From an uncultured Eubacterium sp. (GTDB taxonomy: Bacteria; Bacillota_A; Clostridia; Lachnospirales; Lachnospiraceae), in the NCBI GenBank assembly GCA_948759685.1, contig CAQBGY010000010.1, positions 1 through 32,246 of the forward strand: a DNA stretch of 32,246 nt, read 5' to 3'. The position numbers and the translations under genes were made by a program. Of the stretch, positions 7,555 to 13,615 are shown one piece after another. Each line of letters starts with the position of its first letter. The stretch's first letter is position 1. The notes beneath the pieces were generated by a model, which worked only from the letters and a program-made list of their open reading frames with translations, was not told the DNA's origin and did not search any database.

Positions 7555-8104
7555 GCCTGTATTCCTCCAATTCTTTTCTGTATTCATCAGTTTTATAGTA
7601 TCCACACGAAAACATTTCCGGGCAAAATCCACGGTAAATGCACTCTCTCACCATGCAGCTGGCAAGTTCCGGCTCTGTCTCTGCTACTTTTTCTTTTACT
7701 GCTTTCCATGCCAGCCTTGTTTGCGTTGCAGCGCATCCGCACAATCTTTTTCTGCTGATGTTTATCAATGCCTGTGCGTTTGCTTCACATGCATGATTTA
7801 CCGGAGCGCCTTGCGGCAACTTATCCCTGTCTTTATCCTGATTATCCGTCCTGTCTGGTCTTTGCGTTGAGACCCAATGCTCAATGCCAATTTTGTGCCT
7901 TACCATATGTACGCTGACCCACGATTTAATTCCGCTCCATCTCCAGTAGAATTTTATCCTTCTGATCGGCGAATGTTCCGACATAAGCAATTTTCTTTTC
8001 CACTCTGAATCAGGATATTTCCCTGTGTTTTTGTTTATTGTATTCATTGCAGAATCTTTCACATCCTGCCAGTTGTCATTATGTTTGAAAATATCAATCT
8101 CCAT
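7535..8104 (-). CDS. thyX: ThyX-like flavin-dependent thymidylate synthase family protein
   Basis: ThyX makes dTMP from dUMP with FAD and methylene-tetrahydrofolate. 189 aa, slightly short for the family. MSEHSPIRRIKFYW matches the N-terminal substrate segment, VRHKIGIEHWVSTQR stands where the signature RHR-x7-S-x-R lies, and a late block has SRKRLCGCAATQTRLAW and a Cys-rich end. The signature is altered (RHK, Gln before Arg), so activity is not certain. Placing it beside a DUF3310 gene and upstream of late genes fits nucleotide supply. GGAGG lies 9 nt before the ATG. Confidence 0.75.
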   Translation of the reverse strand: MEIDIFKHNDNWQDVKDSAMNTINKNTGKYPDSEWKRKLLMSEHSPIRRIKFYWRWSGIKSWVSVHMVRHKIGIEHWVSTQRPDRTDNQDKDRDKLPQGAPVNHACEANAQALINISRKRLCGCAATQTRLAWKAVKEKVAETEPELASCMVRECIYRGFCPEMFSCGYYKTDEYRKELEEYRHGINGN

Positions 8105-8465
8105 TCCCTGATTCCTCCAATCTCACGCCTCCACGCTCCCATAAATCCTCTTTCAGCTTGTCCATGTCCAGTTCGCCGTTCTGCCATGCTGTGTAGTAGT
8201 CCAGAACATGTTGCGTGAATTCCGGAATTTTCTTCGCATAACTTTTCTTCCAGTAAAAATCCATGAGGACTTCAAGCGGCAAGGTTAGCAGAAGAATCAT
8301 TGCCTGATTTACGCCCTCGTTTACGCCGTCCTGATATGCTTTTTCCAGTTCTGAATTGATGGAATCCTTAACCGCATTATCAAGCTGGCTCTTGGTGAGG
8401 TTGTATGTGGCGGTTTTGTATTTTTGGTTTTTACGCTCTGCATAGCGTCTTTGTTGGCGGTTCAT
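8094..8465 (-). CDS. Hypothetical phage protein, 123 aa
   Basis: MNRQQRRYAERKNQKYK: a very basic start, then a helical body and an acidic C-terminus. A protein type I have seen repeatedly in clostridial phages, without known function. GGAGGG lies 7 nt before the ATG. It overlaps the thyX-like start by 11 nt. Confidence 0.6.
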   Translation of the reverse strand: MNRQQRRYAERKNQKYKTATYNLTKSQLDNAVKDSINSELEKAYQDGVNEGVNQAMILLLTLPLEVLMDFYWKKSYAKKIPEFTQHVLDYYTAWQNGELDMDKLKEDLWERGGVRLEESGNGD

Positions 8466-8468
8466 AAG

Positions 8469-8762
8469 CTATCCCTCCACCATTCCGTCAATCCTCGCAC
8501 ACTCCAATAACTCATAAAGAGAAATATTTGTGCGGTTCGGCATTTGCTTATACATCTCTATGAACTGTTCCTTGGTCAATGGCTTGTAATCTGGATTATC
8601 TCGCTTGCAGCTCATGGAATTACAACCCCTGCCGATTATGTAATGCTCGTTTCCGTTCTCGTCCCACTGAAACCCAATCTTCATGTCGCAGCTTTCAAAA
8701 TGTTCACAGGGTTTTGGTTTGTTTAAATATCCGCTGCATAAACGTGTGTTTGAGTATTCCAT
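8469..8762 (-). CDS. Small Cys-rich protein, 97 aa
   Basis: Cys residues at LCSGYL, PCEHFESC and GCNSMSC suggest metal binding. ATG at 8762 shares bases with the stop of the replication gene and has GGAGG upstream, so it is coupled to it. Ends with TAG. Not recognised. Confidence 0.6.
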   Translation of the reverse strand: MEYSNTRLCSGYLNKPKPCEHFESCDMKIGFQWDENGNEHYIIGRGCNSMSCKRDNPDYKPLTKEQFIEMYKQMPNRTNISLYELLECARIDGMVEG

Positions 8763-9796
8763 TATTCCACCTCCCCCAATTCAAATAATCTCTGTGCCAT
8801 TCTGTTTAATACCTCGTCTGACATAAATGCTGAAAGGTGGTAATTTGTCTCATATCCTTTAACCGCTCCGAAATCTCCATCAAGAAACATATCAACCATT
8901 TTTATATAGGCGTTATCTTGCCCTATAAGCCTGCCAAAGTGACTATATCTGTCATCATAGAAACAGTCCATTTTTTCTATAAACCTTAAAAGTGTGCTGT
9001 CTTTCAAAATCGGGTGTATCTTCCCGGATCTCTCCTTAAATCTTTCAAAGTAGTGCGTCAACGATATGAAAATTTCGTTTGCAGTATCGTTGTCGTAATT
9101 TTCAGAGCATATTGCAGCCAATCGTTCAATCATGTCCCTCTCGTCTGCTTTTTTGCCGAGATATTTTTCTAAGGCAGTTTTAGGCGCAGTCATCTTCTTT
9201 CGGTTTTCAGAAGAAGATGTTTTTGCCTCTCCATTAACTTTGTTAATGTTTTCTCCTTTTTCTGTATCACTTAAATCTGTATCTCTTAGATTGTTATTCT
9301 TAAAAGGTGTATTACTTATTGTGGAATCTTTTCCACCATCCTGTGGGATAAAATCCACCACCCCATCTATTTCATTCCACGAGGGGGTGGATTTTTCTCC
9401 ACCACCTATATTTTCCTCATCATCTTCGCTTTCTTCATACTCATTTATAAATTCATTATAGAATTTGTTTGTGAGTTTAATTATTCTGCTTTCAAATTCT
9501 TTTGTGTCTCCTACATATTTATAAATTCTTTTTATGTATCCTTCTTTTTCCAAATCAGACAACATTCTTTTTATGGTATTTTCTTTTAAACCGAGAAAAT
9601 CAGAAAAATGCTTGTTGCTCGCAAAACATTTTCTGTTTCCGTTCTTTGTAAGGCTGTGAATCTCAATAAGTAAATTTTTCTTGCTTGCGCTCAAATTTCT
9701 CGCTAAATAAAGTTTATGAGGTGTCCAAACGCCCTTAAAATCTCTATTTTCTGATATGATTATCTCTTTCTTTTCTCTCTTTACTGTTTCACTCAT
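8762..9796 (-). CDS. Replication initiator/replisome organiser with winged helix
   Basis: 344 aa. The N-terminal half has a winged-helix/helix-turn-helix block (NKHFSDFLGLKENTIKRM, about 62-80, followed by LEKEGYIKRIY as the wing). An acidic, low-complexity linker (about 120-205) joins it to a C-terminal helical domain. The layout is that of Gram-positive phage replication initiators, which bind the phage origin and load helicase with a loader. GGAGG lies 8 nt before ATG at 9796, inside a short leader reading frame. A terminator-like RNA structure lies upstream. Confidence 0.75.
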   Translation of the reverse strand: MSETVKREKKEIIISENRDFKGVWTPHKLYLARNLSASKKNLLIEIHSLTKNGNRKCFASNKHFSDFLGLKENTIKRMLSDLEKEGYIKRIYKYVGDTKEFESRIIKLTNKFYNEFINEYEESEDDEENIGGGEKSTPSWNEIDGVVDFIPQDGGKDSTISNTPFKNNNLRDTDLSDTEKGENINKVNGEAKTSSSENRKKMTAPKTALEKYLGKKADERDMIERLAAICSENYDNDTANEIFISLTHYFERFKERSGKIHPILKDSTLLRFIEKMDCFYDDRYSHFGRLIGQDNAYIKMVDMFLDGDFGAVKGYETNYHLSAFMSDEVLNRMAQRLFELGEVE

Positions 9797-9815
9797 AAAA
9801 TGACCTCCAATCCAT
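9789..9815 (-). CDS. Possible 8-codon leader peptide before the replication gene
   Basis: ATG at 9815 has its own GGAGG and encodes MDWRSFYE, ending in TGA 8 nt inside the next gene. Its codons cover the ribosome binding site of the replication gene, so translation of one would affect the other. Too short to prove by eye. Confidence 0.35.
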   Translation of the reverse strand: MDWRSFYE

Positions 9816-9835
9816 TTTTCTAATCCTCCAAATTT

Positions 9836-9892
9836 ATAAAAACAATAGGCAGGCGTTGGAGGACGCTTTTTGGGAGCTACCCTAGCCTATTG
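9836..9892 (-). terminator. Branched hairpin with U run, probable terminator
   Basis: GCCTATTG (9885-9892) pairs with CAATAGGC (9843-9850), 8 bp, followed on the minus strand by TTTTT. Two inner hairpins (GGG-TAGCT-CCC and GCGT-6 nt-ACGC) make a three-way junction. It is either a terminator after the gene at 9910 or a structured leader of the replication gene. Confidence 0.55.
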
Positions 9893-9909
9893 AATTTACC
9901 AAGATTAAA

Positions 9910-10506
9910 TTAACCAAATGATTTTCTTGCGTCTATTTCATTGTCAAAAATTTTACACGCCCAATAACTCGGTCTGTGTTCATCGGTTCCGGGCTTATAA
10001 TATTCTGGTTGTTTAATAGTTTTAGACCAATTATCGCAAGCGTCATTAAACGAAACTCCGTCAAATACTCCTAAAAATTCCGCTGTTGAACTTTGTCCGG
10101 TTGCAGAATATCCCTCCATCCACAAAGAGTATTTTTTAACAGTCGCGTTATTTACGTGATTCTTTATTTCACTTTCCATTATCTTTTTATAAAATGTGCT
10201 TACTTCTTCCGACATTTTTTGATATTTTTGAAATAGTTCCTGTCTTTTATTCGCAAGATACTCCATACATTTTTCATAGCTTATCGAATAATATGCATAG
10301 CTATGTCCAGAAGAATATTCCTTATCTGTTTTAATTTCTCCCGAACCATTTATGTGGTTTGTACATTTCATTACACCATAAAAACATGGATATTTTGTTT
10401 CTATTGTCCCATTTTCAGAAATTGATTTCACTGTAATTTCTTTCAATTCAAACCTAAACGGTTCTTTATCGTCTGTCAAAACGTATGATTGATACAATTT
10501 ATCCAT
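9910..10506 (-). CDS. Hypothetical protein, 198 aa
   Basis: Not recognised in full. The C-terminal part (LWMEGYSATGQSS...) looks like a small modular domain that recurs in phage proteins. ATG at 10506 is chosen over 10512 because AGG is better spaced. Directly upstream lies a folded RNA element and then tRNA-Cys, so this gene may be expressed from a processed tRNA transcript. Confidence 0.6.
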   Translation of the reverse strand: MDKLYQSYVLTDDKEPFRFELKEITVKSISENGTIETKYPCFYGVMKCTNHINGSGEIKTDKEYSSGHSYAYYSISYEKCMEYLANKRQELFQKYQKMSEEVSTFYKKIMESEIKNHVNNATVKKYSLWMEGYSATGQSSTAEFLGVFDGVSFNDACDNWSKTIKQPEYYKPGTDEHRPSYWACKIFDNEIDARKSFG

Positions 10507-10531
10507 TTTCATTACCTACATGTTGATAATC

Positions 10532-10604
10532 CCGTGATATTAGTTGAAACAACGGACAGGCAATCACGGTTTTGCTTTTCGCCCCGTCGGGCTATCCCGT
10601 TGTT
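10532..10604 (-). ncRNA. Possible pseudoknot RNA between tRNA-Cys and the next gene
   Basis: Two interleaved stems: AACAACGG (10604-10597) with CCGTTGTT (10555-10548), and CCGTGAT (10569-10563) with ATCACGG (10538-10532). A GCCC/GGGC hairpin lies inside. The order A-B-A'-B' is a pseudoknot topology. No reading frame or known riboswitch is recognised. Confidence 0.4.
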
Positions 10605-10606
10605 AA

Positions 10607-10678
10607 AGGCGATAATCAGAATCGAACTGATAATAGCAGTTTTGCAGACTGCCGCCTTAACCGTTTGGCTATATCGCC
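10607..10678 (-). tRNA. tRNA-Cys (anticodon GCA)
   Basis: Full cloverleaf: acceptor GGCGATA/TATCGCC, D-arm with GCC/GGC, anticodon stem GCAGT/ACTGC around CTGCAAA, and T-arm ATCAG-TTCGATT-CTGAT. CCA is not encoded. Confidence 0.95.
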
Positions 10679-10948
10679 TTAAAAGCGAATACTGCTTTGT
10701 GAGAATACGCAATACTCACTTTTATACCTCAAGCGTTTTTGTTCTCACTTTTGTCCGCTCATGTTGGATTTTATGTAGCGATTTCCGAAGTTACCGCCAA
10801 ATCTGCCCCGTTGACTTGAACAACGGTGTATGCTTTTAGCAGAAATACCTCTCTAACGCTCCTATTTGCCTCAAATCGCCCTCTTTTATGTTTCATTGAG
10901 GAAATTTAAGGCGTTGGGTTAAAATCGCTTAAAATTGATTTTAGATCG
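10679..10948 (-). other. 270-nt non-coding stretch with hairpins
   Basis: No convincing gene. On the minus strand it holds a long hairpin (AACGC 10855-10859 with GCGTT 10911-10915, inner CCTCAA/TTGAGG) and the T-arm minihelix at 10802-10843. A 42-codon frame begins near 10892 but has no ribosome binding site. Confidence 0.5.
10802..10843 (-). ncRNA. Acceptor/T-arm minihelix (minus strand)
   Basis: TCTGC/GCAGA encloses a 12-nt linker and a T-arm-like hairpin CCGTTG-TTCAAGT-CAACGG with a canonical 7-nt T-loop. It has no D-arm or anticodon arm. Same plan as the minihelices at 20337-21992. Confidence 0.4.
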
Positions 10949-11314
10949 TTACGCCTCCTCGGCCTCTCCAAACATCTTTATATACAAATCCAATTCGTGA
11001 ATACCCATATACCCCTTTACTTCTTCTTTGGTTTCTTCCCGCAAGTCGTAATGTGATATTGTTACAGCTTCAATGATTTCATCCATTTTTTCTTTGTTGA
11101 CCGACCTTATATCTTGCACGCAAGAAAAGTAATTCCCTTTCTTTGTCTTTAGTAGAATCCTTCCGTCTTTAAATGGGCATAAAAACTCGGCTTTTTCTGT
11201 GTCATATAATTTGCCGTTTATAATAGATTTTTCATGTAAAACCTTTCTCTCTTGACGAAAAGGATATACAAGTCCGTTGCTCCCAGATTTTGTTTTTCTT
11301 AAAAGAGAGTGCAT
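10949..11314 (-). CDS. Hypothetical protein, paralog of the gene at 14045
   Basis: 121 aa. The core GKLYDTEKAEF...RILLKTKKGNYFSC and the C-terminal LYIKMFGEAEEA are shared with the 14045-14488 protein. No known domain. GGAGGG lies 8 nt before the ATG. The two copies flank the tRNA/ncRNA block, which suggests duplication of the locus. Confidence 0.65.
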   Translation of the reverse strand: MHSLLRKTKSGSNGLVYPFRQERKVLHEKSIINGKLYDTEKAEFLCPFKDGRILLKTKKGNYFSCVQDIRSVNKEKMDEIIEAVTISHYDLREETKEEVKGYMGIHELDLYIKMFGEAEEA

Positions 11315-11349
11315 GACAAAATCCCTCCTGACTTCATTTTGCGGTTTAT

Positions 11350-11374
11350 CTGGCAGAAAGAATGTTCCTGCCAG
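11350..11374 (-). other. Perfect hairpin upstream of the 10949 gene
   Basis: CTGGCAG/CTGCCAG, 7 bp with an 11-nt loop, no U run after it. It may mark the 3' edge of the structured RNA region. Confidence 0.4.
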
Positions 11375-11405
11375 CGTTATTTTTGATTCGACAGGGCAGT
11401 GACCG

Positions 11406-11946
11406 ATTTACTCCTGTCTAGCTAGGAATGGCCTAACTAAATGTTGCGGTGTGGATTTGCACCACACATGATTGGAGTTTGCATTTCTGCCTTTCCGTGG
11501 CTCATTCGCCCTCTGCTCGGAGATGACTTGTTATACAGTAATTGTTCTTTTACGGCTACACCTTGTAATGCCAACCAATCTATAAGAGCTACACTTTAGC
11601 GTTTATCTATTCCGCCACGCAACACCGTCCAATTTATGTCTATGAGGACTGCATAGGATTTTGCATGTCTTTACTGACAATCGGATTCTGTCCAAACTAG
11701 TATGCATCACCAATTATACAATGACGTGGGCATCATCCAGAATGCGGTTATTTGAGATTCGCATCGTCTTACCGCCAATCTACACGCTGCTCTTTTTTAT
11801 ATTGCCCTCAAGCAGTAGCCGGGCTTTAGTATCGCCACTTATACGCTCTGGCAAGCGGGTTTTAATGTCTTTTCCTTGACGAATCCCCGCAAGCCTTGCG
11901 AAGGCTCTTAACAGCATTCCGCTACGGGGTGAAAGGAGTGCCAAAT
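11406..11946 (-). ncRNA. Candidate large structured RNA inside the tRNA cluster
   Basis: About 540 nt with no plausible gene between tRNA-Ser(UGA) and the 10949 gene. Its ends pair: ATTT-GGC-ACTCCT (11946-11934) with AGGAGTAAAT (11415-11406). Local stems include CCCCG/CGGGG enclosing AGCCTT-CGC-AAGGCT, GCCA/TGGC, GTCC/GGAC and a T-arm-like GTGTGG-TGCAAAT-CCACAC; GGAATGC near 11920 could pair with GCATTCT near 11744. Giant phage RNAs of the GOLLD and ROOL classes typically sit beside tRNAs and are about this long. Membership is inferred from position and size only. Confidence 0.45.
11442..11624 (-). other. tRNA-like framework with a large internal domain
   Basis: A 7-bp acceptor TGTTGCG/CGCAACA, TG, a leucine-like D-arm (GCG...CGC) and a T-arm with TGCAAAT loop are present, but about 110 nt replace the anticodon and variable arms and no anticodon loop is visible. 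Probably a domain of the large RNA rather than a working tRNA. Confidence 0.35.
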
Positions 11947-11968
11947 GGTACGAATGTTCGACACTAAA

Positions 11969-12060
11969 CGCCGACGGTAGGATTTGAACCCACAGACCAT
12001 GTTCTCCATGGCACATCAGTTTTCAAGACTGCGCCCTTATAACCGTTTGGGTACGTCGGC
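11969..12060 (-). tRNA. tRNA-Ser (anticodon UGA)
   Basis: Acceptor GCCGACG/CGTCGGC, anticodon loop CTTGAAA, a long variable arm with CCATG/CATGG, and T-loop TTCAAAT. A class II tRNA of 92 nt. One mismatch at the base of the anticodon stem. Confidence 0.93.
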
Positions 12061-12061
12061 A

Positions 12062-12129
12062 TAATGGGAATGCTTTTTGTAAAGTTTGTTTATTTTTGGA
12101 ATCAACCCATAGACTTTACCATCCCCATA
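12062..12129 (-). ncRNA. Hairpin RNA filling the gap between two serine tRNAs
   Basis: ATGGGGAT pairs with ATTCCCAT (8 bp with one G-U) and GTAAAGT with ACTTTAC (7 bp). The element begins and ends within a base or two of the flanking tRNAs, so tRNA processing would release it as a separate RNA of about 66 nt. Confidence 0.4.
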
Positions 12130-12130
12130 A

Positions 12131-12222
12131 CGCAGATAGTAGGACTTGAACCTACGCGCCGTCATTTGACGGTTACTGACGGTTTAGCAAACCGTTCCCT
12201 TACCAGTTAGGGTTATATCTGC
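12131..12222 (-). tRNA. tRNA-Ser (anticodon GCU)
   Basis: Acceptor GCAGATA/TATCTGC, anticodon stem ACGGT/ACCGT around TTGCTAA, a long variable arm (CCGTCAAATGACGG) and T-loop TTCAAGT. 92 nt, class II. Confidence 0.94.
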
Positions 12223-12227
12223 AAAAC

Positions 12228-12258
12228 CGGCGGCAACGAGACCAACAAGCTGCCGCCG
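12228..12258 (-). other. Strong GC-rich hairpin before tRNA-Ser(GCU)
   Basis: CGGCGGCA/TGCCGCCG, 8 bp with a 15-nt loop, followed on the minus strand by GGTTTT and the tRNA. It could be a weak terminator or a 3' end for the RNA upstream. Confidence 0.45.
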
Positions 12259-12352
12259 ATAATTCATATAACCCACCATTTACCAGCCTTGTGTTAAACC
12301 CATCAGCAATTACAATTAGCCCGAATAAACATTTCCCAAGGATTTTGTAAAA

Positions 12353-12442
12353 CTTTTGTCTTTTACCTTTGCTCTTTCAACTTTGAAGAAAATAAACTTT
12401 GACCTTTCAGCTTTAAGATTTGAGCTTTACTCTTTAATCTTT
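12353..12442 (-). repeat. Heptad array CTTTNNN (NNNAAAG on the minus strand), 12 units
   Basis: On the plus strand CTTT begins at 12353, 12360, 12367, 12374 and 12381, then, after a 16-nt step, at 12397, 12404, 12411, 12425, 12432 and 12439, with ATTT at 12418 in phase. The period is exactly 7 within each block and all twelve 3-nt spacers differ. It is not a coding pattern. It follows the permuted tRNA-like RNA in the same orientation, so the transcript would carry an evenly spaced AAAG ladder. Confidence 0.8.
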
Positions 12443-12460
12443 ACAGTGCGTTTTGTTTTT

Positions 12461-12572
12461 ACAATCGCTCTCCCGACTGAGCTACAAGTCCGAAGACTTG
12501 GACGGAATCGAACCGCCGACACATTGTTTATGCAAATTTGGTTTTCAAGACCAATTCATATTATCTTCGCCC
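12461..12572 (-). ncRNA. Circularly permuted tRNA-like RNA, possibly Y RNA (YrlA)-like
   Basis: Reading 5' to 3' on the minus strand: GGGCGAAG (12572-12565); an anticodon-arm-like hairpin TTGGT-CTTGAAA-ACCAA (12554-12538); then ACAAT (12527-12523), a 5-nt variable loop, T-arm GGCGG-TTCGATT-CCGTC, CAAGTC-TTCG-GACTTG (12500-12485), TA, D-arm GCTC-AGTCGGGA-GAGC, and ATTGT (12465-12461), which pairs with ACAAT. All tRNA parts are in place, but the acceptor stem is closed by a UUCG tetraloop and the RNA opens at the anticodon stem. Bacterial YrlA RNAs are described as tRNA mimics of this kind and carry a Ro60-binding G-N-CGAA-G motif, which GGCGAAG fits. The matching 3' strand of a Ro stem was not found. 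Confidence 0.6.
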
Positions 12573-12579
12573 ATTGAAG

Positions 12580-12623
12580 TTTGCAGATTTCTTTATTGTT
12601 TTACATATGTCTGTATCTGCAAA
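12580..12623 (-). other. Inverted repeat upstream of the tRNA-like RNA
   Basis: TTTGCAGAT/ATCTGCAAA, 9 bp, with a 26-nt loop containing the palindrome ACATATGT. It is directly upstream of the GGGCGAAG motif, so it is a leader structure or part of the same RNA. Confidence 0.4.
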
Positions 12624-12682
12624 AGACGTATGAATTGTAGTTTGGGGTTTTCGGTAAACAGTGGATAAAATTCATTTAATTT

Positions 12683-13324
12683 TTAATATTCAATCGTGAT
12701 TTCGGTTAAGGCGTTGCTGACCGATAATGAGCTGTCAACTTCTGCCATGAAATCATTGATTTTCTTCTCCAAATCTTCAATCTTGTCAAGGACGTGGAGC
12801 GGGTCAACCAGTTCGTACTGGTTGGATTTTAAAAAGTCTGCCTTGACCTTTTCGATGTCAGCAGTATTTGTCTTTCCTTCTTTCTGCCCGTAGATTGCGG
12901 TTACATACTGCTCTGCCCTCTGTTCAAGGTCTTTTCCGTTTTCCAGATTGATTTGCATTTGAGCCTTATCATATTGTCTCCGCATAGCATTCATAAGTGT
13001 TTTGCAAAATTCCATTCCGTGATTTTTCATCCAAATGGCTTCTGCTCTTGTATATTCCACGCCAGAAATTTCGACTTTGGTTACAGCATTGGAAAGTGTG
13101 ACTGCTCGTTTTATTGCCGTTTGACGGTTGATAAAGTCAGTTGCCTTGTCATATCCGCCCTGCATGATTTTAATGTAATCATCAAGCGGAACGCCGCCTA
13201 TCTTATCGTTTGAATGTTTGTTCGCAACGCAGTAAACACCTTCTGCGATTGCTTTCTCAATCCGGATGTCAAGCAGCTTTAATTCTGCCAGAGCCTTATG
13301 CACGGTCATGGTTTCAGTCGTCAT
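12683..13324 (-). CDS. Hypothetical helical protein, 213 aa
   Basis: Start ATG at 13324 with AGGAGGG 8 nt upstream. The sequence is mostly helical with a charged C-terminal coiled-coil-like stretch (VLDKIEDLEKKINDFMAEVD). I have seen similar proteins in clostridial phages but cannot name a function. It sits just after tRNA-Gln and before the tRNA-like RNA. Confidence 0.6.
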   Translation of the reverse strand: MTTETMTVHKALAELKLLDIRIEKAIAEGVYCVANKHSNDKIGGVPLDDYIKIMQGGYDKATDFINRQTAIKRAVTLSNAVTKVEISGVEYTRAEAIWMKNHGMEFCKTLMNAMRRQYDKAQMQINLENGKDLEQRAEQYVTAIYGQKEGKTNTADIEKVKADFLKSNQYELVDPLHVLDKIEDLEKKINDFMAEVDSSLSVSNALTEITIEY

Positions 13325-13372
13325 AGACAAATCCCTCCTAAACTTTAATTTTTATATAGCCTTTCGGCTGAA

Positions 13373-13444
13373 CTGGGCTACCGGGATTCGAACCCGGAAA
13401 TACAGCAGTCAAAGTCCTGTGCCTTACCGTTTGGCGATATCCCT
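13373..13444 (-). tRNA. tRNA-Gln (anticodon UUG), degenerate
   Basis: D-arm, anticodon loop CTTTGAC and T-arm CCGGG-TTCGAAT-CCCGG are canonical, but the acceptor stem has A-A and A-G mismatches (AGGGATA against TAGCCCA) and the anticodon stem has a G-G mismatch. It is a decaying or minor-function copy. Confidence 0.8.
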
Positions 13445-13449
13445 AAAAT

Positions 13450-13614
13450 TTATTCAACAATTTCTACTCTTTCAAGCGTTGCCCTATCTTCGCTTTGAGC
13501 ATTTAATAAAGCAAGCACAAGTTCCCATCCTATCTTTATTTTTTCTTCTGGATTTTCACCCAAAACAGAAATGGGCTTATCGTTCTCTGTCATAATTGTT
13601 ACTCTTACTTTCAT
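13450..13614 (-). CDS. Hypothetical protein, 54 aa
   Basis: MKVRVTIMTENDKPISVLG... ATG at 13614 with AGAGGG upstream. A small beta-rich start followed by a helix (WELVLALLNA). Not recognised. It lies just upstream of tRNA-Gln. Confidence 0.55.
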   Translation of the reverse strand: MKVRVTIMTENDKPISVLGENPEEKIKIGWELVLALLNAQSEDRATLERVEIVE

Positions 13615-13615
13615 T

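Noticed and set aside
11780..12016. A 78-codon open frame on the minus strand.
   Set aside because: It begins inside tRNA-Ser(UGA), lacks a ribosome binding site and crosses several hairpins.
10607..12222. The tRNAs as an integration target or att site.
   Set aside because: They lie inside the phage gene map and are complete; the junction evidence points to the phosphatase gene at the right edge.
12353..12442. The heptad array as a CRISPR array or coding repeat.
   Set aside because: Units are 4 nt with 3-nt spacers, far too short for CRISPR, and a 7-nt period is incompatible with one coding frame.
12461..12527. Reading the permuted element as a working permuted tRNA-Met (CAT followed by AA precedes the ACAAT strand).
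   Set aside because: There is no U33 equivalent at the other end of the split loop, no visible splice structure, and the acceptor stem is closed by a stable UUCG loop, so a charged tRNA is unlikely without processing inside the tetraloop.
12536..12580. A third tRNA-Ser, because TTGGT-CTTGAAA-ACCAA is a perfect serine UGA anticodon arm.
   Set aside because: No D-arm or matching acceptor surrounds it; the nearest T-arm belongs to the permuted structure.
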